Source: Enterobacter vonholyi
Lineage (GTDB): Bacteria > Pseudomonadota > Gammaproteobacteria > Enterobacterales > Enterobacteriaceae
Length of the DNA: 64,000 nucleotides
Assembly: GCF_008364555.1 (NCBI RefSeq)
Contig: NZ_VTUC01000013.1
Span: 17,583-81,582, forward strand
Direction of reading: 5' to 3'
Within the stretch, counting starts at the first letter, position 1, and each line of letters opens with the position of its first letter. Below are positions 1 to 9,346 of the stretch, in pieces. A model generated the notes under the pieces. The model was not told the DNA's origin, ran no database searches, and saw only the letters and a program-made list of their open reading frames with translations. The translations under genes were made by a program, and so were the position numbers.

Positions 1-605
1 GAGAGGGTTGCAGAGAACAGCATATTCAGACGCTGATTGGCCGGAGGCATACGGCGGAACAGCCAGCGAATGTCTTTAATGAAGCCGAGATCGTACATGC
101 GGTCTGCTTCATCGAGCACCACAACCTGGATGGCACCGAGGTTAATGTGGTTCTGTTTGGCGTAATCGATAAGACGGCCGGTGGTACCGATCAGGATATC
201 CACACCGCTTTCGAGCACTTTCAACTGTTTATCGTAGCCGTCGCCGCCGTAGGCCAGGCCTATCTTCAGGCCCGTAGCCTGCGCCAGGGGTTCAGCGTCT
301 GCGTGGATCTGTACCGCCAGTTCTCGCGTCGGGGCCATAATTAGCGCGCGCGGCTGGTTAACTTTGCGGTCTGCAATCGCTGGGTGAGAAAGTAAATAAT
401 GAAACGTTGACGTTAAAAACGCCATCGTTTTGCCGGTACCGGTTTGCGCCTGCCCGGCAACATCGCGACCGGCCAGCGTCAGCGGCAGCGCGAGGGCCTG
501 AATGGGCGTGCAGTTATGAAACCCTTTATTTTCAAGGGCTTCAATCACCTTCGGGTGCAGCGCGAAGTCGGAAAACTTCTGTTCTGTTAAATGTGTTTTG
601 CTCAT
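1..605 (-). CDS. rhlB: ATP-dependent RNA helicase RhlB (5' part, cut by window edge)
   Basis: DEAD-box RNA helicase that unwinds structured RNA for RNase E and PNPase in the degradosome. The first 201 codons are visible and the gene runs off the left edge; the E. coli protein has about 421 residues. The Q-motif region lies near residues 32-36, the Walker A motif AQTGTGKT at 53-60, the PTREL motif near 92-96, DEAD at 165-168 and SAT at 198-200, so nearly all of RecA-like domain 1 is present and domain 2 is outside. The start is the ATG at 603-605. It is divergent from trxA, as in E. coli. Confidence 0.96.
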   Translation of the reverse strand, partial: MSKTHLTEQKFSDFALHPKVIEALENKGFHNCTPIQALALPLTLAGRDVAGQAQTGTGKTMAFLTSTFHYLLSHPAIADRKVNQPRALIMAPTRELAVQIHADAEPLAQATGLKIGLAYGGDGYDKQLKVLESGVDILIGTTGRLIDYAKQNHINLGAIQVVVLDEADRMYDLGFIKDIRWLFRRMPPANQRLNMLFSATL

Positions 606-698
606 AGTGTGGTAGAATATCAGCTTACTATTGCTTTACGAAAGCGTATCCGGTGAAATAAAGTCAACCTTTAGTTGGTTAATGCGACATCAACACGT

Positions 699-721
699 CG
701 TTGGTGGAGACAAAACCAACG
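699..721 (+). other. Hairpin in the trxA 5' leader
   Basis: A 7-bp inverted repeat CGTTGGT (699-705) and ACCAACG (715-721) with a 9-nt loop lies 28 nt before the trxA start. There is no U-tract, so it is not a terminator. It could stabilise the trxA mRNA or shape its translation. Confidence 0.4.
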
Positions 722-749
722 TACCAGGCTTATTCCTGTGGAGTTATAT

Positions 750-1079
750 ATGAGCGATAAAATTATTCACCTGACTGACGACAGTTTTGACACGGACGTA
801 CTTAAGGCTGACGGGCTGATCCTCGTCGATTTCTGGGCTGAATGGTGTGGTCCTTGCAAAATGATCGCCCCGATTCTGGATGAGATCGCCGACGAATATC
901 AGGGCAAACTGACCGTTGCCAAGCTGAACATCGACCAGAACCCGGGCACCGCACCAAAATACGGTATCCGTGGCATCCCAACCCTTCTGCTGTTCAAAAA
1001 CGGCGAAGTGGCAGCGACCAAAGTGGGTGCGCTGTCCAAAGGTCAACTGAAAGAGTTCCTGGACGCTAACCTGGCGTAA
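750..1079 (+). CDS. trxA: Thioredoxin 1
   Basis: Small cytosolic dithiol oxidoreductase that reduces protein disulfides, ribonucleotide reductase and PAPS reductase, and is itself recharged by TrxB. The 109-residue product has the length of E. coli TrxA. The redox motif WCGPC has its cysteines at 33 and 36 (counting Met), and the cis-proline in GIPT lies near residue 77. The ATG at 750 was chosen over the upstream in-frame extension from 675 because it gives the family length and has a GTGGAG ribosome-binding site 7 nt before it. It is divergent from rhlB and followed by the rho leader. Confidence 0.98.
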   Translation: MSDKIIHLTDDSFDTDVLKADGLILVDFWAEWCGPCKMIAPILDEIADEYQGKLTVAKLNIDQNPGTAPKYGIRGIPTLLLFKNGEVAATKVGALSKGQLKEFLDANLA

Positions 1080-1424
1080 GGTTTCTCCGCTGTGCGTTCA
1101 GAGCTCCCGCCTAAATGATGTGGAACTCTGGACGCCCGGCTGAAGTCGTGCTAAGTTAGCTATGACTTCGTTTTAAACATATCTTGTTGTTTGAATCTTG
1201 TTTTACCCGATACTTCCCGTTGTTGACATGAACAGTGCGTGAAGTGGCTAAATTCCGGGCTTGTCGCTCAATCCGTCTTGTCGTTTCAGTTCTGCGTTCT
1301 TTCCCTGTGACCAGACAGCGAACAGACATGAGTTGATGGCCGCTAAACAGGCATGGATGACCCTGCCATACCATTCACAACATTAAGTTCGAGAATCACC
1401 CCGAGTTTAAGAACCCACACCATT
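1080..1424 (+). promoter_or_regulatory. Long leader between trxA and rho
   Basis: This 345-nt stretch matches the rho leader of enterobacteria in position and in sequence near its 3' end. In E. coli, Rho autoregulates by terminating early within this leader, and a small peptide gene (rhoL) lies in it. Just after trxA an imperfect hairpin pairs CAGAGCTCC with GGAACTCTG but lacks a U-tract. A candidate promoter TTGTTT (1187-1192), 16-nt spacer, GATACT (1209-1214) is visible. The 90 nt just before rho are poor in strong hairpins, as expected for a region where Rho could load. Confidence 0.6.
1235..1336 (+). CDS. rhoL: Probable rho leader peptide RhoL
   Basis: A 33-codon frame begins at a GTG and ends at TGA 88 nt before rho. 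It begins MRE and ends VTRQRTDMS, against my recollection of the 33-residue E. coli RhoL, which begins MRS and ends VTRQRKDMSR. Position, length and both ends therefore match. The middle does not: the stretch matching E. coli LNPSCRFSSA is present in the DNA but in the +2 frame relative to this start, as if two compensating indels separated the two genomes. No good ribosome-binding site is seen before the GTG. Translation is inferred; the act of translating the leader may matter more than the peptide. Confidence 0.45.
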   Translation: MREVAKFRACRSIRLVVSVLRSFPVTRQRTDMS

Positions 1425-2684
1425 ATGAATCTTACCGAATTAAAGAATACGCCGGTTTCTGAGCTGATCACTCTCGGCGAAAATATGGGGCTGGAAAACC
1501 AGGCTCGTATGCGCAAGCAGGACATCATTTTCGCCATCCTGAAGCAGCACGCTAAGAGTGGCGAAGATATCTTTGGCGACGGTGTGCTGGAGATATTGCA
1601 AGACGGATTTGGTTTCCTCCGCTCTGCAGACAGCTCCTACCTCGCCGGCCCTGACGACATCTACGTATCCCCCAGCCAAATCCGCCGTTTCAACCTCCGC
1701 ACTGGTGACACCATTTCAGGTAAGATTCGTCCTCCTAAAGAGGGTGAACGCTACTTTGCGCTGTTGAAAGTCAATGAAGTTAACTTCGACAAACCGGAAA
1801 ACTCGCGTAATAAGATCCTCTTTGAGAACTTAACGCCGCTGCACGCGAACTCTCGCCTGCGCATGGAGCGTGGTAACGGTTCTACTGAAGACTTAACCGC
1901 GCGTGTACTGGATCTGGCATCACCAATTGGTCGTGGCCAGCGTGGTCTGATTGTGGCGCCGCCAAAAGCGGGTAAAACCATGCTGCTACAGAACATCGCT
2001 CAGAGCATCGCCTATAACCACCCAGACTGCGTGCTGATGGTGCTGCTGATTGACGAACGTCCGGAAGAAGTGACTGAGATGCAGCGTCTGGTTAAAGGTG
2101 AAGTGGTTGCTTCTACCTTCGACGAACCGGCATCTCGCCACGTTCAGGTTGCGGAAATGGTTATCGAGAAGGCGAAACGCCTGGTTGAGCACAAGAAAGA
2201 CGTGATCATCCTGCTCGATTCCATCACTCGTCTGGCGCGTGCCTACAACACCGTGGTGCCGGCATCCGGTAAAGTCCTGACCGGTGGTGTGGATGCTAAC
2301 GCCCTGCATCGCCCAAAACGCTTCTTCGGTGCAGCACGTAACGTGGAAGAGGGCGGCAGCCTGACCATCATCGCGACGGCGCTGATCGATACCGGTTCTA
2401 AAATGGACGAAGTGATTTACGAAGAATTTAAAGGTACAGGCAACATGGAACTGCATCTTTCTCGTAAAATCGCTGAAAAACGCGTCTTCCCGGCTATCGA
2501 CTACAACCGTTCCGGTACTCGTAAAGAAGAGCTGCTCACCACCCAGGAAGAGCTGCAGAAAATGTGGATCCTGCGCAAAATCATCCATCCAATGGGTGAA
2601 ATCGACGCAATGGAGTTCCTCATTAACAAACTGGCGATGACTAAAACCAACGACGATTTCTTTGACATGATGAAACGCTCGTAA
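1425..2684 (+). CDS. rho: Transcription termination factor Rho
   Basis: Hexameric RNA-dependent ATPase/translocase that terminates untranslated transcripts. The 419-residue product has exactly the E. coli length. An N-terminal helical region is followed by the cold-shock-like primary RNA-binding domain with GFGFLR at 61-66. The Walker A motif PPKAGKT lies at 179-185, a Walker B VLLID near 206-210, and the R/Q-loop region [10 protein letters not shown] near 275-290. The ATG at 1425 was taken rather than the in-frame ATG at 1353 because it gives the family length and N-terminus. It is preceded by a regulatory leader and followed by a strong terminator. Confidence 0.98.
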   Translation: MNLTELKNTPVSELITLGENMGLENQARMRKQDIIFAILKQHAKSGEDIFGDGVLEILQDGFGFLRSADSSYLAGPDDIYVSPSQIRRFNLRTGDTISGKIRPPKEGERYFALLKVNEVNFDKPENSRNKILFENLTPLHANSRLRMERGNGSTEDLTARVLDLASPIGRGQRGLIVAPPKAGKTMLLQNIAQSIAYNHPDCVLMVLLIDERPEEVTEMQRLVKGEVVASTFDEPASRHVQVAEMVIEKAKRLVEHKKDVIILLDSITRLARAYNTVVPASGKVLTGGVDANALHRPKRFFGAARNVEEGGSLTIIATALIDTGSKMDEVIYEEFKGTGNMELHLSRKIAEKRVFPAIDYNRSGTRKEELLTTQEELQKMWILRKIIHPMGEIDAMEFLINKLAMTKTNDDFFDMMKRS

Positions 2685-2701
2685 CGCAAATAAAGCCAGC
2701 A

Positions 2702-2732
2702 AACGCCACGTTTTTACGTGGCGTTTTTCTTT
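2702..2732 (+). terminator. Rho-independent terminator of rho
   Basis: A 10-bp perfect stem AACGCCACGT / ACGTGGCGTT with a TTTT loop is followed by a run of T with one C. It lies 17 nt after the rho stop and separates rho from the ECA cluster. Confidence 0.9.
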
Positions 2733-2926
2733 TATGGACTATACGCTAGTACCATCTACTCCCAATTTTGACCGGTCGGTGCGACAATAGGGCCGTTTCT
2801 GCAGCCAAAGAAATAATTGATTGAAAAATATACAGAGGGAGTTGTAAGAAGCCATCTTTATTACTTCTGAGGCTGTGGCTTCATGGTTATACTTCCGGGA
2901 CTAACATTTGTTGAGAGCAATCCATT

Positions 2927-4030
2927 GTGAATCTATTCACCGCCGTTACTGAACTGATCAGTATTTTTTTATTCACAACCTGTTTTTTGTTCATTGCGCG
3001 CAAGGTGGCAAAACGAATAGGGTTGGTGGATAAGCCTAATTTTCGTAAACGCCATCAGGGACTTATTCCTTTAGTCGGCGGGATTTCTGTTTACGCAGGG
3101 ATTTGCTTCACGTTTGGTATTGCTGACTATTATATCCCGCATGCCGCCCTCTATATTGCCTGCGCCGGTGTCCTGGTGTTAGTCGGGGCTCTTGATGACC
3201 GCTTCGATATCGCGGTGAAAATACGCGCCACCGTTCAGGCGGCCATTGGCGTGGTGATGATGGTTGTCGGCGGACTGTATCTGCGTAGCCTCGGCTATGT
3301 GTTTGGCCCGTGGGAGTTAGTTCTGGGTCCATTTGGCTTCTTCCTGACGCTCTTTGCCGTCTGGGCGGCAATCAATGCTTTCAACATGGTGGACGGCATT
3401 GACGGCCTGCTCGGTGGACTGTCATCCGTTTCTTTCGCCGCTATTGGCATTATCTTATGGTTTGATGGCCAGTACAGTCTGGCAATGTGGTGTTTTGCCA
3501 TGATTGCCGCCATTCTGCCTTATATCCTCTTAAACCTCGGCGTGCTGGGCCGTCGCTATAAAGTCTTTATGGGGGACGCGGGCAGTACGCTGATTGGTTT
3601 TACGGTTATCTGGATCCTGCTTGAAACCACGCAGGGTCAAACCCACCCGATAAGTCCGGTAACAGCGCTGTGGATTATTGCCATTCCATTGATGGATATG
3701 GTGGCGATTATGTATCGCCGCCTGCGCAAAGGGATGAGTCCTTTCTCTCCAGACCGCCAACACATTCATCATCTCATCATGCGTGCGGGTTTTACTTCTC
3801 GTCAGGCGTTTGTGCTGATTACTCTGGCCGCTGCTATTTTGGCCGCAATTGGTGTAGCTGCAGAATATTCTCATATTATTCCTGAGTGGGTTATGTTGGC
3901 ATTATTCTTGCTGGCATTTTTCCTGTACGGCTACTGCATTAAGCGCGCATGGAAAGTAGCGCGGTTCATAAAACGTATTAAACGCCGGATGCGTCGTAAC
4001 AGTGGCAAAAACACAACATTAACTAAGTAA
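2927..4030 (+). CDS. wecA: Undecaprenyl-phosphate GlcNAc-1-phosphate transferase
   Basis: Integral inner-membrane enzyme that moves GlcNAc-1-P from UDP-GlcNAc to undecaprenyl phosphate, making lipid I for ECA and priming many O antigens. The product is 367 residues, as in E. coli, with about 11 hydrophobic segments. Family motifs include the acidic LDDR (near 90) and NxxNMVDGIDGL (near 150-160), and the cytosolic loop HIHH motif near 279-282 is present. The start is GTG at 2927; no ATG gives the expected N-terminus. First gene of the ECA cluster; the 194 nt after the rho terminator are the likely promoter region, but I see no clear sigma70 hexamer pair and no ops/JUMPstart element there. Confidence 0.97.
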   Translation: MNLFTAVTELISIFLFTTCFLFIARKVAKRIGLVDKPNFRKRHQGLIPLVGGISVYAGICFTFGIADYYIPHAALYIACAGVLVLVGALDDRFDIAVKIRATVQAAIGVVMMVVGGLYLRSLGYVFGPWELVLGPFGFFLTLFAVWAAINAFNMVDGIDGLLGGLSSVSFAAIGIILWFDGQYSLAMWCFAMIAAILPYILLNLGVLGRRYKVFMGDAGSTLIGFTVIWILLETTQGQTHPISPVTALWIIAIPLMDMVAIMYRRLRKGMSPFSPDRQHIHHLIMRAGFTSRQAFVLITLAAAILAAIGVAAEYSHIIPEWVMLALFLLAFFLYGYCIKRAWKVARFIKRIKRRMRRNSGKNTTLTK

Positions 4031-4043
4031 AACCGGGACTATG

Positions 4044-5090
4044 ATGACTCAACCGTTGGCGGGAGCGAAATCAGTGGTAACTGAGAATGAACTGGATATT
4101 CGGGGTTTGTTTCGCGTGTTATGGGCAGGCAAACTTTGGATTGCGGGGATCGCGCTGGGTTTTGCACTGTTAGCGCTGGCCTATACGTTCTTTGCAAAAC
4201 AAGAATGGAGCTCCACGGCAATCACGGACAAACCAACGGTTAACATGCTTGGGGGATACTATTCCCAGCAGCAATTCCTGCGAAACCTGGATATCAAAGC
4301 CAACCTCGCCACGCCAGATCAGGTCTCCGTTATGGATGAGGCTTATAAAGAGTTTGTGATGCAACTGGCTTCGTGGGATACGCGCCGCGACTTCTGGTCT
4401 CAGACGGATTATTACAAGCAGCGTCGGGTTGATAACACTAAAGCCGATGCCGCTCTGCTGGACGATCTGATTAACAATATTCAGTTTATGCCGGGCGACG
4501 CGCTGCGTAACGTGAACGACAGCGTCAAACTGATTGCAGAAACCGCGCCGGATGCTAACAACCTGTTGCGTCAGTATGTCGCGTTTGCCAGCCAGCGTGC
4601 CGCAAGCCATCTTAACGAAGAGCTTAAAGGCGCCTGGGCGGCTCGTACAATCCAGATGAAAGCACAGGTGAAACGTCAGGAAGAGGTGGCTAAAGCCATT
4701 TTCGCTCGTCGTGTTCATAATATTGAGCAGGCGCTGAAAATTGCGGAACAGCACAATATTTCCCGCACTGAGACGGACGTGCCGGCTGATGAGCTGCCTG
4801 ATTCAGAGATGTTCCTCCTTGGCCGCCCCATGCTGCAGGCGCGCCTGGAAAACCTCCAGGCCGTCGGTCCTGATTTTGACCTCGATTACGATCAAAATCG
4901 CGCGATGCTCAACACGCTTAATGTAGGTCCTTCTCTGGACCCGCGTTTTCAGACCTATCGTTATTTGCGAACGCCTGAAGAACCTGTAAAACGCGATAGT
5001 CCGCGTCGTGCATTCCTGATGATTATGTGGGGGATTGTAGGCGCATTGACGGGCGCTGGCGTGGCGTTAACGCGTCGTCGCAAAAACTAA
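4044..5090 (+). CDS. wzzE: ECA polysaccharide chain-length modulator WzzE
   Basis: Polysaccharide co-polymerase that sets the modal chain length of ECA together with WzyE. It has an N-terminal membrane helix (about residues 30-52), a large periplasmic region with coiled-coil character, and a C-terminal helix (about 320-340) after the conserved proline-rich PEEPVKRDSPRR segment. Two consecutive ATGs occur (4041 and 4044). The second gives the 348-residue E. coli length and better spacing from CCGGGA. It starts 13 nt after wecA. Confidence 0.96.
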   Translation: MTQPLAGAKSVVTENELDIRGLFRVLWAGKLWIAGIALGFALLALAYTFFAKQEWSSTAITDKPTVNMLGGYYSQQQFLRNLDIKANLATPDQVSVMDEAYKEFVMQLASWDTRRDFWSQTDYYKQRRVDNTKADAALLDDLINNIQFMPGDALRNVNDSVKLIAETAPDANNLLRQYVAFASQRAASHLNEELKGAWAARTIQMKAQVKRQEEVAKAIFARRVHNIEQALKIAEQHNISRTETDVPADELPDSEMFLLGRPMLQARLENLQAVGPDFDLDYDQNRAMLNTLNVGPSLDPRFQTYRYLRTPEEPVKRDSPRRAFLMIMWGIVGALTGAGVALTRRRKN

Positions 5091-5103
5091 GAACGCCGTC
5101 TAC

Positions 5104-5125
5104 GATGAAGGCTGCGGCCTTCATC
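5104..5125 (+). other. Stable intergenic hairpin between wzzE and wecB
   Basis: A perfect 9-bp inverted repeat GATGAAGGC / GCCTTCATC closes a TGCG loop, which is of the extra-stable UNCG type in RNA. No U-tract follows, so it is not a standard terminator. It lies 13 nt after the wzzE stop and 21 nt before the wecB start, where it could act as an RNA processing or stability barrier. Confidence 0.7.
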
Positions 5126-5146
5126 GCCTAATCGAAGAGAATCGAT

Positions 5147-6277
5147 GTGAAAGTACTAACCGTATTTGGCACCAGGCCGGAGGCCATTAAGATGGCACCT
5201 CTGGTTCATGCGCTGGCCAGCGATCCGGATATTGAAGCAAAAGTCTGCGTCACGGCCCAGCACCGTGAGATGCTCGACCAGGTCTTAACGCTCTTTTCCA
5301 TCGTCCCGGATTACGACCTCAATATTATGAAACCGGGGCAAGGTTTAACGGAGATAACCTGTCGCATTCTGCAAGAGCTTAAGCCGATCCTGGAGTCATT
5401 CAAGCCTGACGTGGTGCTGGTACACGGTGACACCACCACTACCGTGGCGACAAGCCTGGCCGCGTTTTACCAACGAATTCCTGTGGGGCATGTTGAGGCG
5501 GGTTTGCGTACCGGCAATCTTTATTCGCCGTGGCCGGAGGAGGCCAACCGCACGTTAACGGGCCATCTGGCGATGTACCACTTTGCGCCGACGGAAAATT
5601 CTCGTCAGAACCTGCTGCGTGAAAATATCGCCGATAACAAAATCTTTGTGACCGGCAATACGGTCATTGATGCATTAATTTGGGTGCGTGACCGCGTTCT
5701 GGCAAATAGCGATCTTCAGAAAGATCTCGCTGCCCGCTATCCATTCCTGCACAACGGCAAAAAAACCATCCTGGTAACCGGCCACCGTCGCGAAAGCTTT
5801 GGCCGTGGTTTTGAGCAAATCTGTCACGCGCTGGCTGAAATCGCTGCGCAAAATGACGATGTGCAAATTGTCTATCCGGTCCATCTCAACCCTAACGTCA
5901 GCGAGCCGGTTAACCGCATTCTGGGCCATGTCGACAATGTTCTACTGATTGAACCGCAGGACTACATGCCGTTTGTCTGGCTGATGAACCACGCCTGGCT
6001 GATCCTCACCGATTCCGGCGGCATTCAGGAAGAAGCGCCCTCCCTCGGCAAGCCGGTACTGGTGATGCGTGAAACGACCGAACGTCCGGAAGCCGTCAAA
6101 GCCGGTACGGTGCGTCTGGTCGGCACCAACGCGCAGCTCATCGTCGAAGAGGTCTCGCGCCTGCTGCATGACGATGAAGCATATCAGGCGATGAGCCGGG
6201 CCCATAATCCGTATGGAGACGGGCAGGCTTGTGGCCGTATTTTGCATGCACTTAAACACAATCGGGTATCGCTATGA
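5147..6277 (+). CDS. wecB: UDP-GlcNAc 2-epimerase (non-hydrolysing)
   Basis: Interconverts UDP-GlcNAc and UDP-ManNAc in the cytosol, the first step toward the ManNAcA residue of ECA. The 376-residue product equals the E. coli length. The N-terminal [12 protein letters not shown] motif (8-19), VHGDTTT (near 93-99), the HVEAGLRTG stretch with the catalytic Glu near 117, a second acidic residue in PWPEEANR (near 131), and TGHRRES with His near 213 are all visible. The start is GTG at 5147; the nearby ATG is out of frame. Its end overlaps wecC by 4 nt (ATGA). Confidence 0.97.
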   Translation: MKVLTVFGTRPEAIKMAPLVHALASDPDIEAKVCVTAQHREMLDQVLTLFSIVPDYDLNIMKPGQGLTEITCRILQELKPILESFKPDVVLVHGDTTTTVATSLAAFYQRIPVGHVEAGLRTGNLYSPWPEEANRTLTGHLAMYHFAPTENSRQNLLRENIADNKIFVTGNTVIDALIWVRDRVLANSDLQKDLAARYPFLHNGKKTILVTGHRRESFGRGFEQICHALAEIAAQNDDVQIVYPVHLNPNVSEPVNRILGHVDNVLLIEPQDYMPFVWLMNHAWLILTDSGGIQEEAPSLGKPVLVMRETTERPEAVKAGTVRLVGTNAQLIVEEVSRLLHDDEAYQAMSRAHNPYGDGQACGRILHALKHNRVSL

Positions 6278-7536
6278 GTTTTACTACCATCTCTGTCATT
6301 GGTCTTGGCTACATTGGCTTGCCTACTGCGGCCGCGTTTGCCTCTCGTCAAAAACAGGTTGTCGGGGTGGATATTAACGCCCGCGCGGTAGAAACCATTA
6401 ACCGTGGCGAAATTCATATTGTGGAGCCCGATCTGGATCGTGTGGTGAAAGAGGCGGTGGAAGGGGGCTTCCTGCATGCCAGCACGACGCCCATTGAAGC
6501 GGATGCCTATCTGATTGCCGTTCCAACGCCCTTTAAAGGCGACCACGAGCCCGACATGGCGTTCGTCGAGGCGGCGGCAAAATCTATCGCGCCTGTGTTG
6601 AAAAAAGGGGCGTTGGTAATCCTCGAGTCCACGTCTCCGGTGGGGGCGACTGAACAGATGTCGCAGTGGCTGGCAGAGGCCCGTCCAGACCTGAGCTTCC
6701 CACAGCAGGTTGGCGAGCAGGCGGATATCAACATCGCCTACTGCCCGGAGCGCGTACTCCCGGGCCAGGTCATGGTCGAACTGATTAAAAACGACCGCGT
6801 CATTGGCGGTATGACGCCAGTCTGTTCCGAACGTGCCAGCGCGCTGTATAAGATTTTCCTGGAAGGCGAGTGCGTGGTGACAAACTCCCGCACCGCCGAG
6901 ATGTGCAAGCTGACGGAAAACAGCTTCCGTGACGTGAATATCGCCTTTGCGAACGAACTTTCACTCATCTGCGCCGATCAGGGAATTAACGTCTGGGAGC
7001 TGATTAGCCTGGCGAATCGCCATCCGCGTGTGAATATTCTCCAGCCAGGCCCGGGGGTGGGCGGACACTGTATTGCCGTCGACCCGTGGTTTATCGTGGC
7101 GCAGAATCCAGCGCAGGCGCGCCTGATTCGCACCGCGCGTGAAGTGAACGACAGCAAACCTCACTGGGTGCTCAATCAGGTCAAAACCACGGTAGCGGAT
7201 TGTCTGGCAGAGAGCGGCAAGCGCGCCAGCGAGCTGAAAATTGCCTGTTTCGGTCTGGCATTCAAACCCAACATTGACGATCTGCGTGAAAGCCCGGCGA
7301 TGGAAATTGCTGAGATGATTGCCGGATGGCACAAGGGTGAAACGCTGGTGGTTGAGCCGAATATCCATGAATTGCCGACAAAACTGGCGGGGCACTGCAC
7401 GCTGACGGCGCTGGATGAAGCGCTTGCGACGGCGGACGTGCTGGTGCTGCTGGTGGATCACAAAGAGTTTAAAGCGACATCCGCTGATGCGGTGCGTCAG
7501 CAGTATGTAGTTGATACCAAAGGTGTCTGGCGTTGA
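6274..7536 (+). CDS. wecC: UDP-N-acetyl-D-mannosamine dehydrogenase
   Basis: NAD-dependent four-electron oxidation of UDP-ManNAc to UDP-ManNAcA, the second sugar donor of the ECA repeat. 420 residues, as in E. coli. It has an N-terminal Rossmann motif [14 protein letters not shown] (10-23), the ESTSPVG segment typical of UDP-sugar dehydrogenases, and [13 protein letters not shown] with the catalytic cysteine near 266. Start ATG overlaps the wecB stop and its own stop overlaps the wecD start, so the three genes are translationally coupled. Confidence 0.97.
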   Translation: MSFTTISVIGLGYIGLPTAAAFASRQKQVVGVDINARAVETINRGEIHIVEPDLDRVVKEAVEGGFLHASTTPIEADAYLIAVPTPFKGDHEPDMAFVEAAAKSIAPVLKKGALVILESTSPVGATEQMSQWLAEARPDLSFPQQVGEQADINIAYCPERVLPGQVMVELIKNDRVIGGMTPVCSERASALYKIFLEGECVVTNSRTAEMCKLTENSFRDVNIAFANELSLICADQGINVWELISLANRHPRVNILQPGPGVGGHCIAVDPWFIVAQNPAQARLIRTAREVNDSKPHWVLNQVKTTVADCLAESGKRASELKIACFGLAFKPNIDDLRESPAMEIAEMIAGWHKGETLVVEPNIHELPTKLAGHCTLTALDEALATADVLVLLVDHKEFKATSADAVRQQYVVDTKGVWR

Positions 7537-8210
7537 ACAGCCTGAACGGGGTACTCGAGCCCCTGCAGTGGGAGAGTACCTTTTTCAGTCTGCCGTCGGC
7601 CATCGTGCGTCTGAGCAATGACGCGCCGGTACTGACTGTACCGGATTTTACCGCCTGGCAACGGGTGCAGGCGAAGATCCCTGCGGAGCGTGCCGATCTG
7701 CTTGACGCGCTCCAGCAACACGGCTTTCAGCTGGTTGAAGGCGAGGTCGATCTTTCCATTACCCTCACCCGGCACGATGCGTCAGGCGCGGAAATTGCAA
7801 CGGATCAGGACATCCCCGTGCTGCGTCAGATGGCGACCCAGGCGTTTGCGCAGAGCCGCTTTCGTGCGCCTTGGTATGCACCTGACGATAGCGGGCGTTT
7901 CTATGCCCAGTGGGTAGAGAATGCGGTTAAAGGCACCTTTGACCACGTCTGCCTGGTTTTCCGTGCAGGAGACGGTCAAATCAAGGGGTTCGTCTCGCTG
8001 CGTAAGCTCAACGAGCACGAGGCGCGTATTGGCTTATTAGCCGGGCGCGGCATGGGTGAAAAACTCATGCAGGCGGCGCTGCACTGGTCGCAACAGCAAC
8101 AGCTAGTGACGCTGCGGGTGGCGACCCAGGTGGGCAACACCGCGGCGCTTAAACGTTATATTGCGAGTGGTGCCAACATCGACGCCACCGCCTACTGGTT
8201 ATACAGGTGA
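7533..8210 (+). CDS. wecD: dTDP-4-amino-4,6-dideoxygalactose N-acetyltransferase
   Basis: GNAT-family enzyme that acetylates TDP-Fuc4N to TDP-Fuc4NAc, donor of the third ECA sugar; also called RffC. 225 residues against about 224 in E. coli. The C-terminal half carries the acetyl-CoA-binding [12 protein letters not shown] segment and ends [13 protein letters not shown], both close to E. coli. The start is taken as TTG at 7533, overlapping the wecC stop by 4 nt with AAAGGTG 7 nt before it; no ATG or GTG fits the expected N-terminus. The N-terminal 15 residues are the least certain part. Confidence 0.92.
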   Translation: MNSLNGVLEPLQWESTFFSLPSAIVRLSNDAPVLTVPDFTAWQRVQAKIPAERADLLDALQQHGFQLVEGEVDLSITLTRHDASGAEIATDQDIPVLRQMATQAFAQSRFRAPWYAPDDSGRFYAQWVENAVKGTFDHVCLVFRAGDGQIKGFVSLRKLNEHEARIGLLAGRGMGEKLMQAALHWSQQQQLVTLRVATQVGNTAALKRYIASGANIDATAYWLYR

Positions 8211-8214
8211 CAAG

Positions 8215-9345
8215 ATGATTCCATTTAACGCACCACCCGTTGTCGGAACTGAACTCGACTATATGCAGTCTGCTATGGGCAGCGGCAAACTCTGCGGTGA
8301 CGGCGGTTTCACCCGGCGCTGTCAGCAGTGGATGGAACAGCGTTTTCGCAGCGCCAAAGTGCTGCTGACCCCGTCCTGTACGGCATCGCTGGAAATGGCG
8401 GCACTGTTGCTGGATATCCAGCCTGGTGATGAAGTGATTATGCCGAGCTATACCTTCGTTTCCACTGCGAACGCTTTTGTCCTGCGCGGGGCGAAAATTG
8501 TCTTTGTGGATATCCGCCCGGATACCATGAACATTGATGAGACGCTGATTGAAGCGGCGATCACTGACAAAACGCGCGCGATCGTGCCGGTTCACTACGC
8601 GGGCGTGGCCTGTGAAATGGACACCATCATGGCCATCGCCAAAAAACATAATCTGTTCGTGGTGGAAGATGCCGCGCAGGGCGTGATGTCCACCTACAAG
8701 GGACGCGCGCTGGGCACTATCGGCCACATTGGCTGCTTTAGCTTCCACGAAACCAAAAACTACACGGCGGGTGGAGAAGGTGGTGCGACGCTGATTAACG
8801 ACCGGGCTCTCGTGGAGCGTGCAGAAGTGATCCGCGAAAAAGGCACTAACCGCAGCCAGTTCTTCCGGGGTCAGGTAGACAAATACACCTGGCGCGATAT
8901 CGGCTCCAGCTATTTGATGGCGGATCTGCAGGCTGCGTACCTGTGGGCGCAGCTGGAAGCGGCGGAGCGTATCAACCTTCAGCGTCTTTCCCTGTGGCAA
9001 ACCTATTACGATGCGCTTGAGCCTCTGGCAAAAGCCGGGCGTATTGAACTGCCAACCATCCCGGCAAATTGCGTCCACAACGCGCATATGTTCTACATCA
9101 AGCTGCGCGATAACGACGACCGCAGCGAGCTCATCGCCTGGCTGAAAGAGGCCGAAATTATGGCGGTGTTCCACTATATCCCGCTGCACTCCAGTCCGGC
9201 CGGAGAAGCGTTTGGCACGTTTGCGGGTGAAGACCGCTACACCACTAAAGAAAGTGAGCGTTTGCTTCGCCTGCCACTGTTCTACAATCTCGCGCCCGTT
9301 AACCAGCGTACGGTGATTAATACCCTTCTGAGTTATTTCGGCTGA
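8215..9345 (+). CDS. wecE: dTDP-4-amino-4,6-dideoxygalactose transaminase
   Basis: PLP-dependent aminotransferase that makes TDP-Fuc4N from TDP-4-keto-6-deoxyglucose, also called RffA. 376 residues, as in E. coli. It shows the DegT/DnrJ/EryC1 fold signatures: LTPSCTASLEMA near 51-62, VEDAAQG near 150-156, and HETKN with the PLP lysine at 181 followed by GGEGG. The ATG at 8215 was preferred over an upstream in-frame extension into wecD because it matches the family N-terminus. The TDP-glucose supply genes rffG and rffH, which sit after wecC in E. coli K-12, are not in this cluster. Confidence 0.97.
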   Translation: MIPFNAPPVVGTELDYMQSAMGSGKLCGDGGFTRRCQQWMEQRFRSAKVLLTPSCTASLEMAALLLDIQPGDEVIMPSYTFVSTANAFVLRGAKIVFVDIRPDTMNIDETLIEAAITDKTRAIVPVHYAGVACEMDTIMAIAKKHNLFVVEDAAQGVMSTYKGRALGTIGHIGCFSFHETKNYTAGGEGGATLINDRALVERAEVIREKGTNRSQFFRGQVDKYTWRDIGSSYLMADLQAAYLWAQLEAAERINLQRLSLWQTYYDALEPLAKAGRIELPTIPANCVHNAHMFYIKLRDNDDRSELIAWLKEAEIMAVFHYIPLHSSPAGEAFGTFAGEDRYTTKESERLLRLPLFYNLAPVNQRTVINTLLSYFG

Positions 9346-9346
9346 T

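Noticed and set aside
2732..2926. A search for a JUMPstart/ops element and strong promoter before the ECA cluster
   Set aside because: No GGCGGTAG-type core and no sigma70 pair at 16-18 bp spacing could be supported, so neither is annotated although a promoter must be near.
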